A stretch of DNA of 64,000 bases from JALHVH01 sp964585685 (GCA_964585685.1 CAZPEP010000018.1:33029-97028), one strand, 5' to 3'. Shown: positions 32,894 through 42,295, numbered from the stretch's first letter. Numbers and translations are program-made. Notes: generated by a model not told the origin, from the sequence alone.

Positions 32894-34933
32894 ATGCTGC
32901 CGACGCTCGAAAAGATCGTCTTCGCGGTCATCATCCTGGCCACGGCCTGGGCGTTCCTGACGCCCCTCTGGCGCCGCTTCCGAATCGTCTTGGCCGGGAG
33001 GCCCGAGCTCCGGTTCGACGGCTTTTTGAAGCGGGCCCTGCGGGCATTGTCCAAGGTCCTCCTCCAGCGGTGTACGCTCAAGGACGAGCGCCGGTTCACA
33101 GGATTCATGCACGTTTTCATCTTCTACGGGGCGCTCACGTTCGATGTCATGACCGTCAACCACACGCTCGAAGGGTTCTTCGACGGGTTCTATCTCTTCG
33201 GGAGGGGCGGGTTCGGCCTCTTCGTCTCGTTCCTCGTGGACACGGCCGCGATCCTGGTCCTCGTCGGGGTCCTCTTCTTTGCCGTCCGGCGGTTCGTCGT
33301 CAGACCCAAAGCCTATGCGACCACGCCGGAAGACTCAGCCCTGATCTACGCGTTCATCGTCCTGGTCACGGTGAGCTACCTCTATTTCGAAGCGTCGGCC
33401 GTGGCCTTCCATCCGGAGACGGCCCGGCTCTCCTTCCTCGGCCGGTTCCTTGCGGGTCATTTCCCTGCGGGAGCGGGCGCCGCAGCGCTCGGCGCTCACT
33501 TCCGTTTCTCCTGGTGGCTTCACATCCTCCTCGTTTACGGATTCATCGCCTACGTGCCCCACTCGAAATACCTCCACATGTTCACGGGACCGATCAATCT
33601 CTTCTTCCGGCGGAACGAGCCCAGCGGCGTTCTCGCTGCGCTCGACCTGGAGAACTCGGAGAGCTTCGGCATCGGGAGGGCGACGGACTTATCGTGGAAG
33701 GACAACCTGGATGCGTTCGCCTGCATGGAATGCGGGAGGTGCCAGGACGCCTGCCCGGCCTTCGCCAGCGGAAAGCCGCTGTCGCCGAAGATGATCCTGG
33801 TCAACCTTGAAAAGCACCTCCTCGGGAACCACGCCGCGATCGTTGCTAAGAAGCCCGATGACATGGAGCCGCTCGTCCCCGGGACCGTCACGGAGGGCGA
33901 GGCATGGACCTGCACGACTTGCGGGGCCTGCATGCACGTCTGCCCCGTCGAGATCGAGCACATCCCGAAGATCGTCGGGCTCCGACAGGCCCGGGTCCTC
34001 ATGGAGAGCAAGTTCCCGCCGGAGCTCACGCCCTTCTTCCGGAACATCGAGACCAATTCCAACCCCTGGGGACTCGGGTCCGCGAAGAGAGGCGACTGGG
34101 CGGAAGGGCTGAACATCCCCCTCCTCAAGGACAAGCCGGGAGCCGAATACCTGTTCTGGGTCGGCTGTATGGGCTCCTTCGACGACGAAGGGAAGAAGAT
34201 CGCGATTGCGACGGCGGCTCTTCTGAAAGCGGCCGGGACGGACTTTGCCGTCCTCGGGACGGAAGAGAAGTGCTGCGGCGATTCAGCCCGTCGGCTGGGA
34301 AACGAATACCTCTTTCAAACGCTCGCCCTGGAGAACTTGGAGACTTTCCGAAGGTACGGGGTCCGGCAGATCGTGACGATCTGCCCGCACGGCTTCAACA
34401 CATTCAAGAACGAGTACCCTGGGCTTGTGAACCGGATGCCCGGCGTCCCGGACGCGGAAAAGACCGCGCTTAAGTCCATCGAGGTCATCTCCCACGTCGA
34501 ACTCATCTCCCGGCTGGTCGATACGGGCGCGCTCCAGCTCCGGCCCCGGGAGCCGGGCGCGTCGGCCTCCTTTACCTTCCACGATCCGTGTTACCTGGGC
34601 CGCCACAACGGTATCTTCGCCCCCCCCAGAGAGCTCCTCGCGCGGGCTTTGGGGGATTGCCGCAAAGAGCTACGGGACAATCGCGAACACAGCTTCTGCT
34701 GCGGCGCGGGCGGCGGCCTCATGTGGACCGAGGAGTCGCTCGGCAAACGGATCAATCACATGAGGACGGACGCGATCATCGCCTCGGGCGCCGGCCTGGC
34801 GGCCGCCGCGTGTCCGTTCTGCCTGTCGATGCTCAAGGACGGGCTCAAGGACAAGGACCGGACGGATATTCAGGTCAGAGACATCGCCCAGATCGTCGCC
34901 GAAAACCTCATCAAAATCGCAATCCCAGGCTGA
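32894..34933 (+). CDS. FadF/HdrD-like membrane iron-sulfur oxidoreductase
   Basis: A 679-residue fusion. The first 230 residues hold about five membrane helices of the NarI/cytochrome-b type. Two [4Fe-4S] motifs follow (CMECGRCQDACP near 277, CTTCGACMHVCP near 340). Then come two CCG domains (EKCCGDSARRLG near 460, FCCGAGGG near 602), as in heterodisulfide reductase D. This layout matches FadF/EMO-type proteins that pass electrons from electron-transfer flavoprotein to menaquinone. An acyl-CoA dehydrogenase is encoded elsewhere in the window. A Shine-Dalgarno GAGGAGGG precedes the ATG. Exact partners are inferred. Confidence 0.85.
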   Translation: MLPTLEKIVFAVIILATAWAFLTPLWRRFRIVLAGRPELRFDGFLKRALRALSKVLLQRCTLKDERRFTGFMHVFIFYGALTFDVMTVNHTLEGFFDGFYLFGRGGFGLFVSFLVDTAAILVLVGVLFFAVRRFVVRPKAYATTPEDSALIYAFIVLVTVSYLYFEASAVAFHPETARLSFLGRFLAGHFPAGAGAAALGAHFRFSWWLHILLVYGFIAYVPHSKYLHMFTGPINLFFRRNEPSGVLAALDLENSESFGIGRATDLSWKDNLDAFACMECGRCQDACPAFASGKPLSPKMILVNLEKHLLGNHAAIVAKKPDDMEPLVPGTVTEGEAWTCTTCGACMHVCPVEIEHIPKIVGLRQARVLMESKFPPELTPFFRNIETNSNPWGLGSAKRGDWAEGLNIPLLKDKPGAEYLFWVGCMGSFDDEGKKIAIATAALLKAAGTDFAVLGTEEKCCGDSARRLGNEYLFQTLALENLETFRRYGVRQIVTICPHGFNTFKNEYPGLVNRMPGVPDAEKTALKSIEVISHVELISRLVDTGALQLRPREPGASASFTFHDPCYLGRHNGIFAPPRELLARALGDCRKELRDNREHSFCCGAGGGLMWTEESLGKRINHMRTDAIIASGAGLAAAACPFCLSMLKDGLKDKDRTDIQVRDIAQIVAENLIKIAIPG

Positions 34934-35690
34934 TCCCGCGCGGAGAGAGGCTGAAGTACAGATCACGCCCGGGCCGCGCGTTCGCAAGGGCGCCGTTTCC
35001 CCCCTGGACCAGGGCTTCATATTCCTTCAGGTCGCGGATCGCGCGGCGCGGCTGGGTGAAGATGGTAAGGAGCGAGATCGCCTCGCCGGCGGCAAAGGTC
35101 ATGAGCCCGTCGGTCCAGGGCCTATGGAAGGCCGCCGACGTCACGATTCCCGCGGCAGCATTGACGCCGATGTTCAGGAGGTGCGTTGTCAGGCCGCGGC
35201 CTTTCTTCTCCCTCGCGGCGCATCGCCGGAGGATCTCCTCGGCCCGGAGAAGCTTGGTCCGGCGCTCCTCAGGCGTCGCTTCCGGCAGGCGCTTCAGCGC
35301 CTTTGGGCCGTACGCGGAGACGAAAGGATCGATCAACAAGCCTCCGAGACCAAGCGCTGTCGTCGCGCCGCCCACGAGCATGTCCTCGGCGAATCCCCTG
35401 TCCCTGACCCGCCGTGCGCCCGGAGAGTCGTCCTCGAGTTTGGTATCTTTCCAATGGGCGCCCGCAAGGCTCCATTGGACGACGGTCCCGGCAGAGTAGG
35501 CCGATATCCAGCCGTACCACCAGGCCCGTGCCGCCGGTCGAGCGGAACTCAGTGCTCTTTCCAGATAGGAAAGTCGTTCGCTCACCTGCTCGTCGGAAGG
35601 CCCAACGGTTGCCTGTGCCCAAGCCGCGCCCGCCACCGCTCCAGCGAGGACGAGCGCCGCAAAAGATTTCAATATCTGCCGACAAATCAT
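34911..35690 (-). CDS. Secreted/membrane protein of unknown function
   Basis: A 259-residue protein with a signal peptide (FAALVLAGAVAGAAWAQ). It contains hydrophobic stretches (VGGATTALGLGGLLI and GVNAAAGIVTSAAF) that may be membrane segments, and ends in LGLRF. I do not recognise a family. It runs convergent to the FadF-like gene and overlaps its 3' end by 23 nt, an unusual arrangement. The ATG at 35690 follows AAGGGGGG. Confidence 0.65.
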   Translation of the reverse strand: MICRQILKSFAALVLAGAVAGAAWAQATVGPSDEQVSERLSYLERALSSARPAARAWWYGWISAYSAGTVVQWSLAGAHWKDTKLEDDSPGARRVRDRGFAEDMLVGGATTALGLGGLLIDPFVSAYGPKALKRLPEATPEERRTKLLRAEEILRRCAAREKKGRGLTTHLLNIGVNAAAGIVTSAAFHRPWTDGLMTFAAGEAISLLTIFTQPRRAIRDLKEYEALVQGGNGALANARPGRDLYFSLSPRGISLGLRF

Positions 35691-35728
35691 GGTTCCCCCC
35701 TTTCTTAATGATTCCGCACGGGCCGCGT

Positions 35729-36763
35729 TCAGCCCCCCAGGATCTCCCGGAACGCCTTGACTGCCCGATCGACGTCACCGTCGTCGACGTCCTTGTGCGT
35801 GACAAAGCGGACGCCGCCGGGAAGAGACAGGGCGAGGACGCCCTTCTCCTTCAGTTTGGCCAGGAACTCGGGGATGGTCAGCCGCGGATGTTTGAAGTCG
35901 AAGAAGACGATGTTCGTGTGGACCAGGGCGGGATCGATGATGATGCCCGGAAAGCCATGGATGGCCCGGGCGAACCGTCCGGCCCTTTCGTTGTCCTCCT
36001 TGAGCTGAGGCGGCATCTCGGTCAGGGCGATGAGCCCGGGGGCCGCAAGGACGCCGACCTGACGCATTCCGCCCCCGAGGGCCTTGCGGATACGGCGGCC
36101 GTACTCGATATGTTCCCTGTCCGCGACAAGCATCGAGCCGGCCGGGGCCGAAAGTCCCTTGGACAAGCAGAACATCATCGAGTCGACGTAATCCGCGTAA
36201 TCTTTGACCGGAACGCCGGAGGCATGGCTCGCGTTGAAGATCCGGGCGCCGTCCAAATGAACCTTAATGCCATCCGCGTCCGCCACCTTCCGGATGGCCT
36301 GGAAATTCTCTAGCGGCACGACGGCACCGCTCCAGTTGTTGTGGGTGTTCTCAAGGCAGATCAGGGATGTCCTGGGCGTGTGGACGTTGGGTCTGCGGAC
36401 CGCGGCCCGAACATCCTCTGGATCCATGACGCCGCGGTTCGAACGGATAGGGCGCGGCGTGACGCCCGAGATGAAGGTCATGTGCGTCGATTCCATGTTG
36501 TAAATATGGGACCTTTCCTCGACGATGACCTCCTCGAGGGCGCCCGTCCACATTTTCACGGCGATGGAATTCGCCATCGTCCCCGACGGACAGAAGAGCG
36601 CAGCCTCCTTGCCCATGGTCTCGGCGGCGAGCGCCTCGAGCGTCTGGACGGTCGGGTCGTCGCCGAGGACGTCGTCCCCGACCACGGCCTCGGCCATGGC
36701 CTTCCTCATCTTTTCGGTCGGCCGCGTCACGGTGTCGCTCCGGAAATCGGAATAGATGATCAT
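35729..36763 (-). CDS. ltaE: Low-specificity L-threonine aldolase
   Basis: A 344-residue PLP enzyme of the threonine aldolase family. It starts IIYSDFRSDTVTRPTEKMRKAM, a family hallmark. The GDDPTV segment, CPSGTMAN, the acidic HLDGARIFNA and the Schiff-base Lys in CLSKGLSAPAG are present. It cleaves threonine or allo-threonine to glycine and acetaldehyde. GGGAG lies 8 nt before the ATG. Single gene, convergent with nothing but close to the membrane-protein gene (38 bp). Confidence 0.95.
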   Translation of the reverse strand: MIIYSDFRSDTVTRPTEKMRKAMAEAVVGDDVLGDDPTVQTLEALAAETMGKEAALFCPSGTMANSIAVKMWTGALEEVIVEERSHIYNMESTHMTFISGVTPRPIRSNRGVMDPEDVRAAVRRPNVHTPRTSLICLENTHNNWSGAVVPLENFQAIRKVADADGIKVHLDGARIFNASHASGVPVKDYADYVDSMMFCLSKGLSAPAGSMLVADREHIEYGRRIRKALGGGMRQVGVLAAPGLIALTEMPPQLKEDNERAGRFARAIHGFPGIIIDPALVHTNIVFFDFKHPRLTIPEFLAKLKEKGVLALSLPGGVRFVTHKDVDDGDVDRAVKAFREILGG

Positions 36764-36786
36764 ATGCGTTCTCCCATGAAGGACGC

Positions 36787-36792
36787 ATTATA
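36787..36792 (-). promoter_or_regulatory. -10 element of ltaE
   Basis: A perfect TATAAT on the minus strand (36787-36792), 23 nt before the ltaE start. The -35 region is GC-rich and has no clear match, so this is only a partial promoter call. Confidence 0.4.
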
Positions 36793-36866
36793 TCCCAGCC
36801 GGCCCCGCCGGGAAAGAGCGAAGTGCCGCGGAGGCTCTCAGGTTGTTCGGGGCAACCTTCGGCCGG

Positions 36867-36895
36867 TTTACTTGGTTATAGTTCTGTGGTATTAA
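36867..36895 (+). promoter_or_regulatory. Promoter of the PASTA-rpe-epimerase-bamD operon
   Basis: TTTACT (36867-36872) and TATTAA (36890-36895) with a 17-nt spacer, 33 nt before the ATG. Confidence 0.55.
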
Positions 36896-36928
36896 TATTT
36901 GTGTATTTGAATCCCTTGAAACCGTCGC

Positions 36929-37645
36929 ATGTCCAAGAAAAGCCTGATTAATATTTCGATATATGCGCTGGCCTTCGCCAACCTGTTCTTCCTGAGCGCC
37001 GTCGTCTTCTCCCAGATCATCCTGAAGAGCGAGACCGTATCCGTCCCGGACCTTTCCGGGAAGACCCTCCCCGAGGCCAAAGCCCTCCTTGAGAAAAAGG
37101 ACCTCGGCCTGGCCCGGCGGGGGACCGAATCGAACGACGCCTGGGAAACAGGACGTATCGTGCGCCAGGACCCGGCCCCCGGCTCCAGAATCCGCGTGAC
37201 CAAGGTCGTCGGGGTCGTCACCAGCTCGGGAAGCCGGAAGGTCGCCGTCCCCGCTCTGGAAGGCCGGAGCCTCGAGGCGGCGATTTCTCTCCTGAGGGAC
37301 TCAGGTCTCTTCAAGGGAAGGATCACCCAGATCCACACGCCCCGGGCCGCGGCCGGAAAGATCCTGGTTCAGCGTCCCCAGGCCGCGGAGCTGGCCGAGC
37401 GGAACTCGGCCGTCGGGCTCCTCGTCAGCCAGGGCGATCGGGAGGACCGCTACGCCATGCCGGACCTGATCGGCCGGGACGCAGAATCGTCCATCACCCG
37501 CCTGCGCGAGCTTGAGTTCAGGATCGGCGACATCAGGTACAGCTATTACCCCGGTCTCGGCAAGGGCGTCATCATCAAGCAATCCCCGCCGAACGGGTAC
37601 CGGATCCAGAAAAGGAACCTTGTCACCTTGGAGGTCAGCCGCTGA
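36929..37645 (+). CDS. PASTA-domain membrane-anchored protein
   Basis: A 238-residue protein with one N-terminal membrane helix (LAFANLFFLSAVVFSQI). Three PASTA domains follow, each marked by a V-P-x-L pattern: VSVPDLSGKTLPEA (about 38), VAVPALEGRSLEAA (about 107) and YAMPDLIGRDAE (about 178). PASTA domains bind peptidoglycan or muropeptides; here there is no kinase or penicillin-binding domain. Its stop overlaps the rpe start by 1 nt. Probable envelope sensor or scaffold. Confidence 0.85.
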   Translation: MSKKSLINISIYALAFANLFFLSAVVFSQIILKSETVSVPDLSGKTLPEAKALLEKKDLGLARRGTESNDAWETGRIVRQDPAPGSRIRVTKVVGVVTSSGSRKVAVPALEGRSLEAAISLLRDSGLFKGRITQIHTPRAAAGKILVQRPQAAELAERNSAVGLLVSQGDREDRYAMPDLIGRDAESSITRLRELEFRIGDIRYSYYPGLGKGVIIKQSPPNGYRIQKRNLVTLEVSR

Positions 37646-38322
37646 TGGCCCTCATCGCCCCCTCGATCCTTTCGGCCGACTTCGCCCGCATCGGCGAGGC
37701 CGTTGCCCTAGCCGAAAAGGCCGGAGCCGACCTCATCCACATCGACGTCATGGACGGGCATTTCGTGCCCAACTTGACCCTTGGCCCCCAGCTCGTGGCC
37801 TCCCTGCGGAAGATGACCCGCCTTCCTCTGGACGTCCACCTCATGGTCGAGGAACCCCGTACCTTCATCCCGGCCTTCAGCGAGGCCGGGGCCGATTGGA
37901 TCTCCCTCCATCTCGAAGCCTCCGCCCACCTTCACAAGGACGTCTCGCTCGTCAAGGAGCTCGGCAGAAAGGCCGGCCTCGCCCTCAATCCCGCAACGCC
38001 CATAGCCCTGCTCGAGGAGATCCTTCCGGACCTCGATTTTGTCCTCCTGATGTCCGTCAATCCCGGTTGGGGAGGACAGCGGTTCATCCCCTCCTCCCGG
38101 GAGAAGATCCGGGCGCTCGGAGCGCGGATCCGGGAACGAGGCCTCGATGTCCTTATCGAGGTCGACGGCGGGGTCAACCCGGGAAACTGCGGGGACCTGG
38201 TCACGGACGGCGCCGACATCCTCGTCGTCGGCTCGGCGATCTACGCGGCCCCCGACCCGGCCTCCGTGATCCACCGGATGAAGGAGACGGCCGGGGCACG
38301 CAAAGGGGCGCGGCAGCCATGA
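37645..38322 (+). CDS. rpe: Ribulose-phosphate 3-epimerase
   Basis: A 225-residue TIM-barrel enzyme with ligands and active-site sequences SILSADFARIGE, HIDVMDGHFVPN, DVHLMVEEP, SVNPGWGGQ and VDGGVNPGN. It interconverts ribulose-5-phosphate and xylulose-5-phosphate. It starts 1 nt inside the PASTA stop (TGATG) and overlaps the next gene by ATGA. A PASTA-rpe neighbourhood is common near fmt/prpC-type clusters in other bacteria. Confidence 0.96.
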   Translation: MALIAPSILSADFARIGEAVALAEKAGADLIHIDVMDGHFVPNLTLGPQLVASLRKMTRLPLDVHLMVEEPRTFIPAFSEAGADWISLHLEASAHLHKDVSLVKELGRKAGLALNPATPIALLEEILPDLDFVLLMSVNPGWGGQRFIPSSREKIRALGARIRERGLDVLIEVDGGVNPGNCGDLVTDGADILVVGSAIYAAPDPASVIHRMKETAGARKGARQP

Positions 38323-39263
38323 GGATCGTCGTCACGGGCGCGGCCGGATTCATCGGGTCGAACCTGTGTCGGGAGCTCCTCGCCGGAGGCCACGTCGTCA
38401 CCGGGATAGACGCGTTCACGGACTATTACCCGCGGTGGATCAAAGAGCGGAACCTCGCCCCCCTGCGCGGGGAGGCGGGGTTCGATCTTCTGGAGAAAGA
38501 CCTGAGCACCATGGACCTCGCCCCCGTCCTCGACGGGGCGGAAGCGGTCTTTCACCTCGCGGCCCAGGCCGGTGTTCGGGCGAGCTGGGGCCGCAGCTTC
38601 GAAGTCTACACCCGGAACAACATATTGGTGACGCAGAGACTGCTCGAAGCCTCCCGGGACCTCGAGCTCAAAAAGTTCGTCTTCGCCTCGTCATCCTCGG
38701 TCTACGGCCTGACGCCGGTCCTGCCGATGGCCGAAACCAATCCCGTCCATCCCCTGTCTCCGTACGGCGTGTCCAAGCTCGCGGCCGAACAGCTGTGCTT
38801 CCTGTACTTCAAGAGCTTCGGCGTGCCGGCGGTCTCCCTCCGCTTCTTCACCGTGTACGGGCCCTCGCAGCGTCCCGACATGGCTTTCCACAAATTTTTC
38901 AAGGCCATGGCTGAGGACCGGGAGTTCGCCGTCTTCGGCGACGGCCGCCAGACCCGGGATTTCACGTTCGTCGCCGACATCGTCCGGGCCAACGTGGCGG
39001 CGCTCGATTCGGGACGGCCCGGCGAGACGTACAATATCGGAGGAGGCCACCGCAGGACGCTGTCCGAGGTCATCGGCGTCATGGAGGGCGTCAGCGGGAC
39101 CAAGGCGCGGGTCCGATGGGCCGACCGGCAGAAAGGGGACGTCCCCGACACCTGGGCCGATATCGCGAAGGCGCACAAGGACCTGGATTACGCCCCGAAG
39201 ACGGAGCTCGAGGACGGGCTCCGGCAGGAATGGCTCTGGGTCCGCGAGATCTATTCTTCATGA
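38319..39263 (+). CDS. NAD-dependent nucleotide-sugar epimerase/dehydratase
   Basis: A 314-residue short-chain dehydrogenase (extended type). The Rossmann motif is GAAGFIGSN, catalytic Ser/Thr region ASSSSVYG, and the Tyr-Lys pair YGVSK. Closest in pattern to UDP-glucuronate/UDP-glucose 4-epimerases. The frame is open far upstream through rpe, but ATG 38319 overlaps the rpe stop by 4 nt and homology begins there. Supplies sugars for envelope polysaccharide, probably. Confidence 0.9.
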   Translation: MRIVVTGAAGFIGSNLCRELLAGGHVVTGIDAFTDYYPRWIKERNLAPLRGEAGFDLLEKDLSTMDLAPVLDGAEAVFHLAAQAGVRASWGRSFEVYTRNNILVTQRLLEASRDLELKKFVFASSSSVYGLTPVLPMAETNPVHPLSPYGVSKLAAEQLCFLYFKSFGVPAVSLRFFTVYGPSQRPDMAFHKFFKAMAEDREFAVFGDGRQTRDFTFVADIVRANVAALDSGRPGETYNIGGGHRRTLSEVIGVMEGVSGTKARVRWADRQKGDVPDTWADIAKAHKDLDYAPKTELEDGLRQEWLWVREIYSS

Positions 39264-40081
39264 ACGGAGCAACCCCCACAATGATACCGACTGCCCGAAC
39301 CACCCGCTTCGCGATCGCCCTTGGCATCGCCATCTTCCTCGCCCTGCCCGCCTGCAGGGGAAAAAAGGTCGAGGTCGCACCCGACGTCGCCTCCTCCGAC
39401 GAAGCCCTGTTCAAGCTCGGCGAGGCGGAGGTCAAGAAAGACACCGAGAAGGCCCTCCTCTACCTCAGGCAGGTCATCGATTCCTTCCCCAAGAGCTTCT
39501 ACGCCCAGAGGGCCAAGCTCCTCATCGCCGACGCTTATTTCAGGAAGGGCGACGAGGGCAACATGATTCTCGCCGCGGCCGAATACCGGGAATTCATCAA
39601 CCTCTATCCCTACAGTCCTTCGACTGCCTACTGTCAGTATCAGATCGGCATGACGTTCTTTGGCAAGGCCTTGAAGCCAGGGCGCGACCAGACGAAGACC
39701 ATCCAGGCCCTGGCCGAGTTCAAGAAGGTCGTCACGGCCTATCCGGCGAGCGACCAGGCCAAGGCCGCCCAGGCCAAGATCAAGGATTGCGAGGAGAGGC
39801 TGGCCGAGCATACGCTGATCATCGGCACGCATTATCACCGGGTCAAGGCCTTCAAGGCCGCGACGAGCCGGCTGAACGAGATCCTTACCAGCTACCCCGG
39901 GTTCTCAAAGATGGACGCCGTCTACTTCTATCTCGGGGATTCCTATTTCCTGTGGAACAAGGCCGACCAGAGCGCCCCTTATTTCACCAAGCTCATCACG
40001 GATCACCCGAAGAGCGAGTTCGCGAAGAAAGCCCAGGAGCGGCTTAAGGAGATCGAAGCCCGGGCCCAGGTTAAAAAATGA
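39260..40081 (+). CDS. bamD: BamD-like outer-membrane assembly lipoprotein
   Basis: A 273-residue lipoprotein with TPR repeats. The signal (FAIALGIAIFLALPAC) has a lipobox ending at Cys near residue 32. TPR-type helices follow (ALLYLRQVIDSFPKSFYAQRA, AEYREFINLYPYSPSTAYCQY), the YfiO/BamD signature. As part of the BAM complex it helps insert barrels in the outer membrane. The ATG at 39260 overlaps the epimerase stop (ATGA); ATG at 39281 is an alternative. Confidence 0.85.
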   Translation: MNGATPTMIPTARTTRFAIALGIAIFLALPACRGKKVEVAPDVASSDEALFKLGEAEVKKDTEKALLYLRQVIDSFPKSFYAQRAKLLIADAYFRKGDEGNMILAAAEYREFINLYPYSPSTAYCQYQIGMTFFGKALKPGRDQTKTIQALAEFKKVVTAYPASDQAKAAQAKIKDCEERLAEHTLIIGTHYHRVKAFKAATSRLNEILTSYPGFSKMDAVYFYLGDSYFLWNKADQSAPYFTKLITDHPKSEFAKKAQERLKEIEARAQVKK

Positions 40082-40100
40082 CGTCTCCGAGGAGGCATCG

Positions 40101-40880
40101 ATGAAGAGCATTACGAAGACGTTCGTCGTCCTGGCCTCGTGCGCGGTCCTGGTGGGTGCCGCGGCGGCCCAGACCACCGGAACCGGGCTGTTCGGCAGCG
40201 TGACCCTGAGGGTGGGCCTTCAGGGCGGGTTCGGGGACCGGACCGTCTGCTGGGACAAGGGGACCGACGAGACCAAGATCAAGACCCGCACAGCGGGACT
40301 CTCCGTGGACCTGACCTTCCCGCGCGGGTTCGGTATAAGCCTCTTCGGGGGGATGGCTTTCACCGACCCCCGGGGGACGGTCTTCAGGGACCTCCCGATC
40401 TCTCTCAACTATCAAGGGGGGACCGCAAGGGGGTTCGCCTTCGGCGCCGGGGTCCGGAAGAGCCTGTTCGCTTTCGGTGACTTTGAGACGGGAGCGCGGG
40501 CGAGATACGTCATCTTTATGGGACCTTCGAAGACCTGGCCCATCGAAGGGTTCGCCGTGGACGGCGAGGCCCAGGGAAAGCCGAAATGGTCCGAGTTCGA
40601 AATCGGCCCGACCCTGACCTATAAGGCTTACAAGAACTTCACGCCCTCCCTAGGCGTGTCGCTGAGCTGGTTCCGGGGGGATTTCCGGATGACGGAGACG
40701 CTCGGGGAGCTCGGCGGGACGCAGGTCCGAAAGCTCGCCCAGAAAGGTCTGTTGCGCATCGCCCTGGGGGCGGCCTGGGACCTCGGGCGCGGGGTCGTCG
40801 TCGATGGAGAGGCGGGGATCATTCCCGTCAAGGGCGGGCCCGACATCGGCGCAACCGTCCGAGTTCTCTATGGATTCTAG
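40101..40880 (+). CDS. Outer-membrane beta-barrel protein of unknown function
   Basis: A 259-residue protein with a signal peptide (FVVLASCAVLVGAAAAQ). The mature chain alternates in beta-strand fashion (FGISLFGGMAF, LGVSLSWFRGDFRM) and ends ATVRVLYGF with a terminal Phe. Probably an OmpA-type 8-stranded or similar barrel. It follows bamD by 19 bp with GAGGAGG before the ATG. Function unknown. Confidence 0.75.
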   Translation: MKSITKTFVVLASCAVLVGAAAAQTTGTGLFGSVTLRVGLQGGFGDRTVCWDKGTDETKIKTRTAGLSVDLTFPRGFGISLFGGMAFTDPRGTVFRDLPISLNYQGGTARGFAFGAGVRKSLFAFGDFETGARARYVIFMGPSKTWPIEGFAVDGEAQGKPKWSEFEIGPTLTYKAYKNFTPSLGVSLSWFRGDFRMTETLGELGGTQVRKLAQKGLLRIALGAAWDLGRGVVVDGEAGIIPVKGGPDIGATVRVLYGF

Positions 40881-40898
40881 CTTCTTGAGGAGGCTGAC

Positions 40899-42284
40899 AT
40901 GACCCATCTCGTAAGAAGAGGCGCGCTTAAGGCGCCGGCGATCATCCTGGCCTGCGCCGCTCTCGTCCTCATCGGGCGATGGACCTTCGGCTCCGGGACG
41001 GATGTCCCCCGGGAACGCGAACAGGTCCGAAGCGCCGCCCCAAGGATCCGCACCCTCGGGCGGGCGACCTTCCCCGCTCCGACCGGACGCCGGTTCGCCG
41101 AAGACCGCGTCCTCGTCAAGTTCCGCCCGGGCCTCGCCGCCCGGAGCGTCCAGCCGCTGCTCGAAGCCTACGGCTCCGCCACGATCGCCTCCGTCCCCGG
41201 AATCGCCCTGCGCGTCGTCGCCGTCCCGAAAGGCCTCACCGCGGCCGAATTCCTCTCGGCCCTAGACCGCAACCCCGACGTGGCCGCTGCGCGGCCGGAC
41301 CCGATCACCCGGATCGCCGTCAGGCCGAACGACAAGTACTTCGGCGACCAGTACGCCCTTTCCAACTCGGGCCAGGTCCTCGACGACCTCCCCGAGCAGC
41401 CTCAGGGCAAGGCCGGCGCCGACATCAACGCCACGGGGGGATGGGACCAGACGAAGGGAGATTCCGGCGTCATCATCGCCGTCCTGGACTCCGGCGTCGA
41501 ATTAGCCCATCCCGACATCAAGAACAAGATCGTGTCCCCTGGAAAGGACTTCATCAACGGCGACAACGACGCGAGCGACGACCTTTGGCACGGGACCCAC
41601 GTCGCGGGGATCGCCGCGGCGGAAACCAACAACGAGCTGGGCATCGCCGGGGTCGGATGGGACTGCGACGTCCTGCCCGGCAAGATCATTGCCGCCTCCG
41701 GCGAGGGGGATTACGGGGCCCTGATCCTGGCCATCTACTGGGCCGTCGACCAGGGAGCCCAGGTCATCAACCTCAGCCTCGGGGGCGATGTGCAAGACGA
41801 CGATCTCCTCGCGGCGCTGAGATACGCCTACGAACACAACGTGGTCGTCGTAGCCGCAGCCGGCAACGACGACGGCGGGCCCGTTCTCTACCCTGCGGCC
41901 TACGACGACTATTGTCTGGCCGTCGCGGCTACGGATTACAACGACACCCGGGCCGCCTTCTCCAACATAGGTCCGGAAGTCGACGTGGCCGCCCCCGGCG
42001 TGGACGTCCTGAGCCTCTACCCGACTTGGGATACCCCCGCCGGGTTCGCCCCTTATGTTTACGCCGGCGGCACGTCGATGGCCACTCCCCACATCGCCGG
42101 CCTGGTCGCGCTCCTCAAAAGTCTCAAGCCCTGGCTCACGGCCGGGGAGATCATGAACATCGTCCGGTATTCCGCCGACGACGTGAACTCGGACGAGTTC
42201 CCGGGACGCGACGACCAGATCGGCTTCGGACGGATCAACGTCGAGAGGGCTCTGGCCCCCTACGCCTTGAAGCCCGGGAAATAG
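40899..42284 (+). CDS. Subtilisin-family serine protease (S8)
   Basis: A 461-residue exported protease. An N-terminal hydrophobic segment (APAIILACAALVLIG) is followed by a prodomain resembling fervidolysin N-terminal domains (VLVKFRPGLAARS). The catalytic triad is Asp197 (VLDSGVELAHPD), His231 (HGTHVAGIAAAE) and Ser393 (GGTSMATPHIAG), with the oxyanion Asn in AAAGND. Probably acts in the periplasm or outside. It follows the barrel gene by 18 bp. Confidence 0.93.
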   Translation: MTHLVRRGALKAPAIILACAALVLIGRWTFGSGTDVPREREQVRSAAPRIRTLGRATFPAPTGRRFAEDRVLVKFRPGLAARSVQPLLEAYGSATIASVPGIALRVVAVPKGLTAAEFLSALDRNPDVAAARPDPITRIAVRPNDKYFGDQYALSNSGQVLDDLPEQPQGKAGADINATGGWDQTKGDSGVIIAVLDSGVELAHPDIKNKIVSPGKDFINGDNDASDDLWHGTHVAGIAAAETNNELGIAGVGWDCDVLPGKIIAASGEGDYGALILAIYWAVDQGAQVINLSLGGDVQDDDLLAALRYAYEHNVVVVAAAGNDDGGPVLYPAAYDDYCLAVAATDYNDTRAAFSNIGPEVDVAAPGVDVLSLYPTWDTPAGFAPYVYAGGTSMATPHIAGLVALLKSLKPWLTAGEIMNIVRYSADDVNSDEFPGRDDQIGFGRINVERALAPYALKPGK

Positions 42285-42295
42285 CGCGAAGGGGC

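Noticed and set aside
37512..38318. Upstream extension of the epimerase frame
   Set aside because: Lies in another frame of the PASTA and rpe genes; the Rossmann motif begins right after ATG 38319.
40979..42295. Upstream extension of the recN frame through the subtilase gene
   Set aside because: Arg/Pro-rich nonsense-like sequence; RecN homology starts at the ATG 42296.
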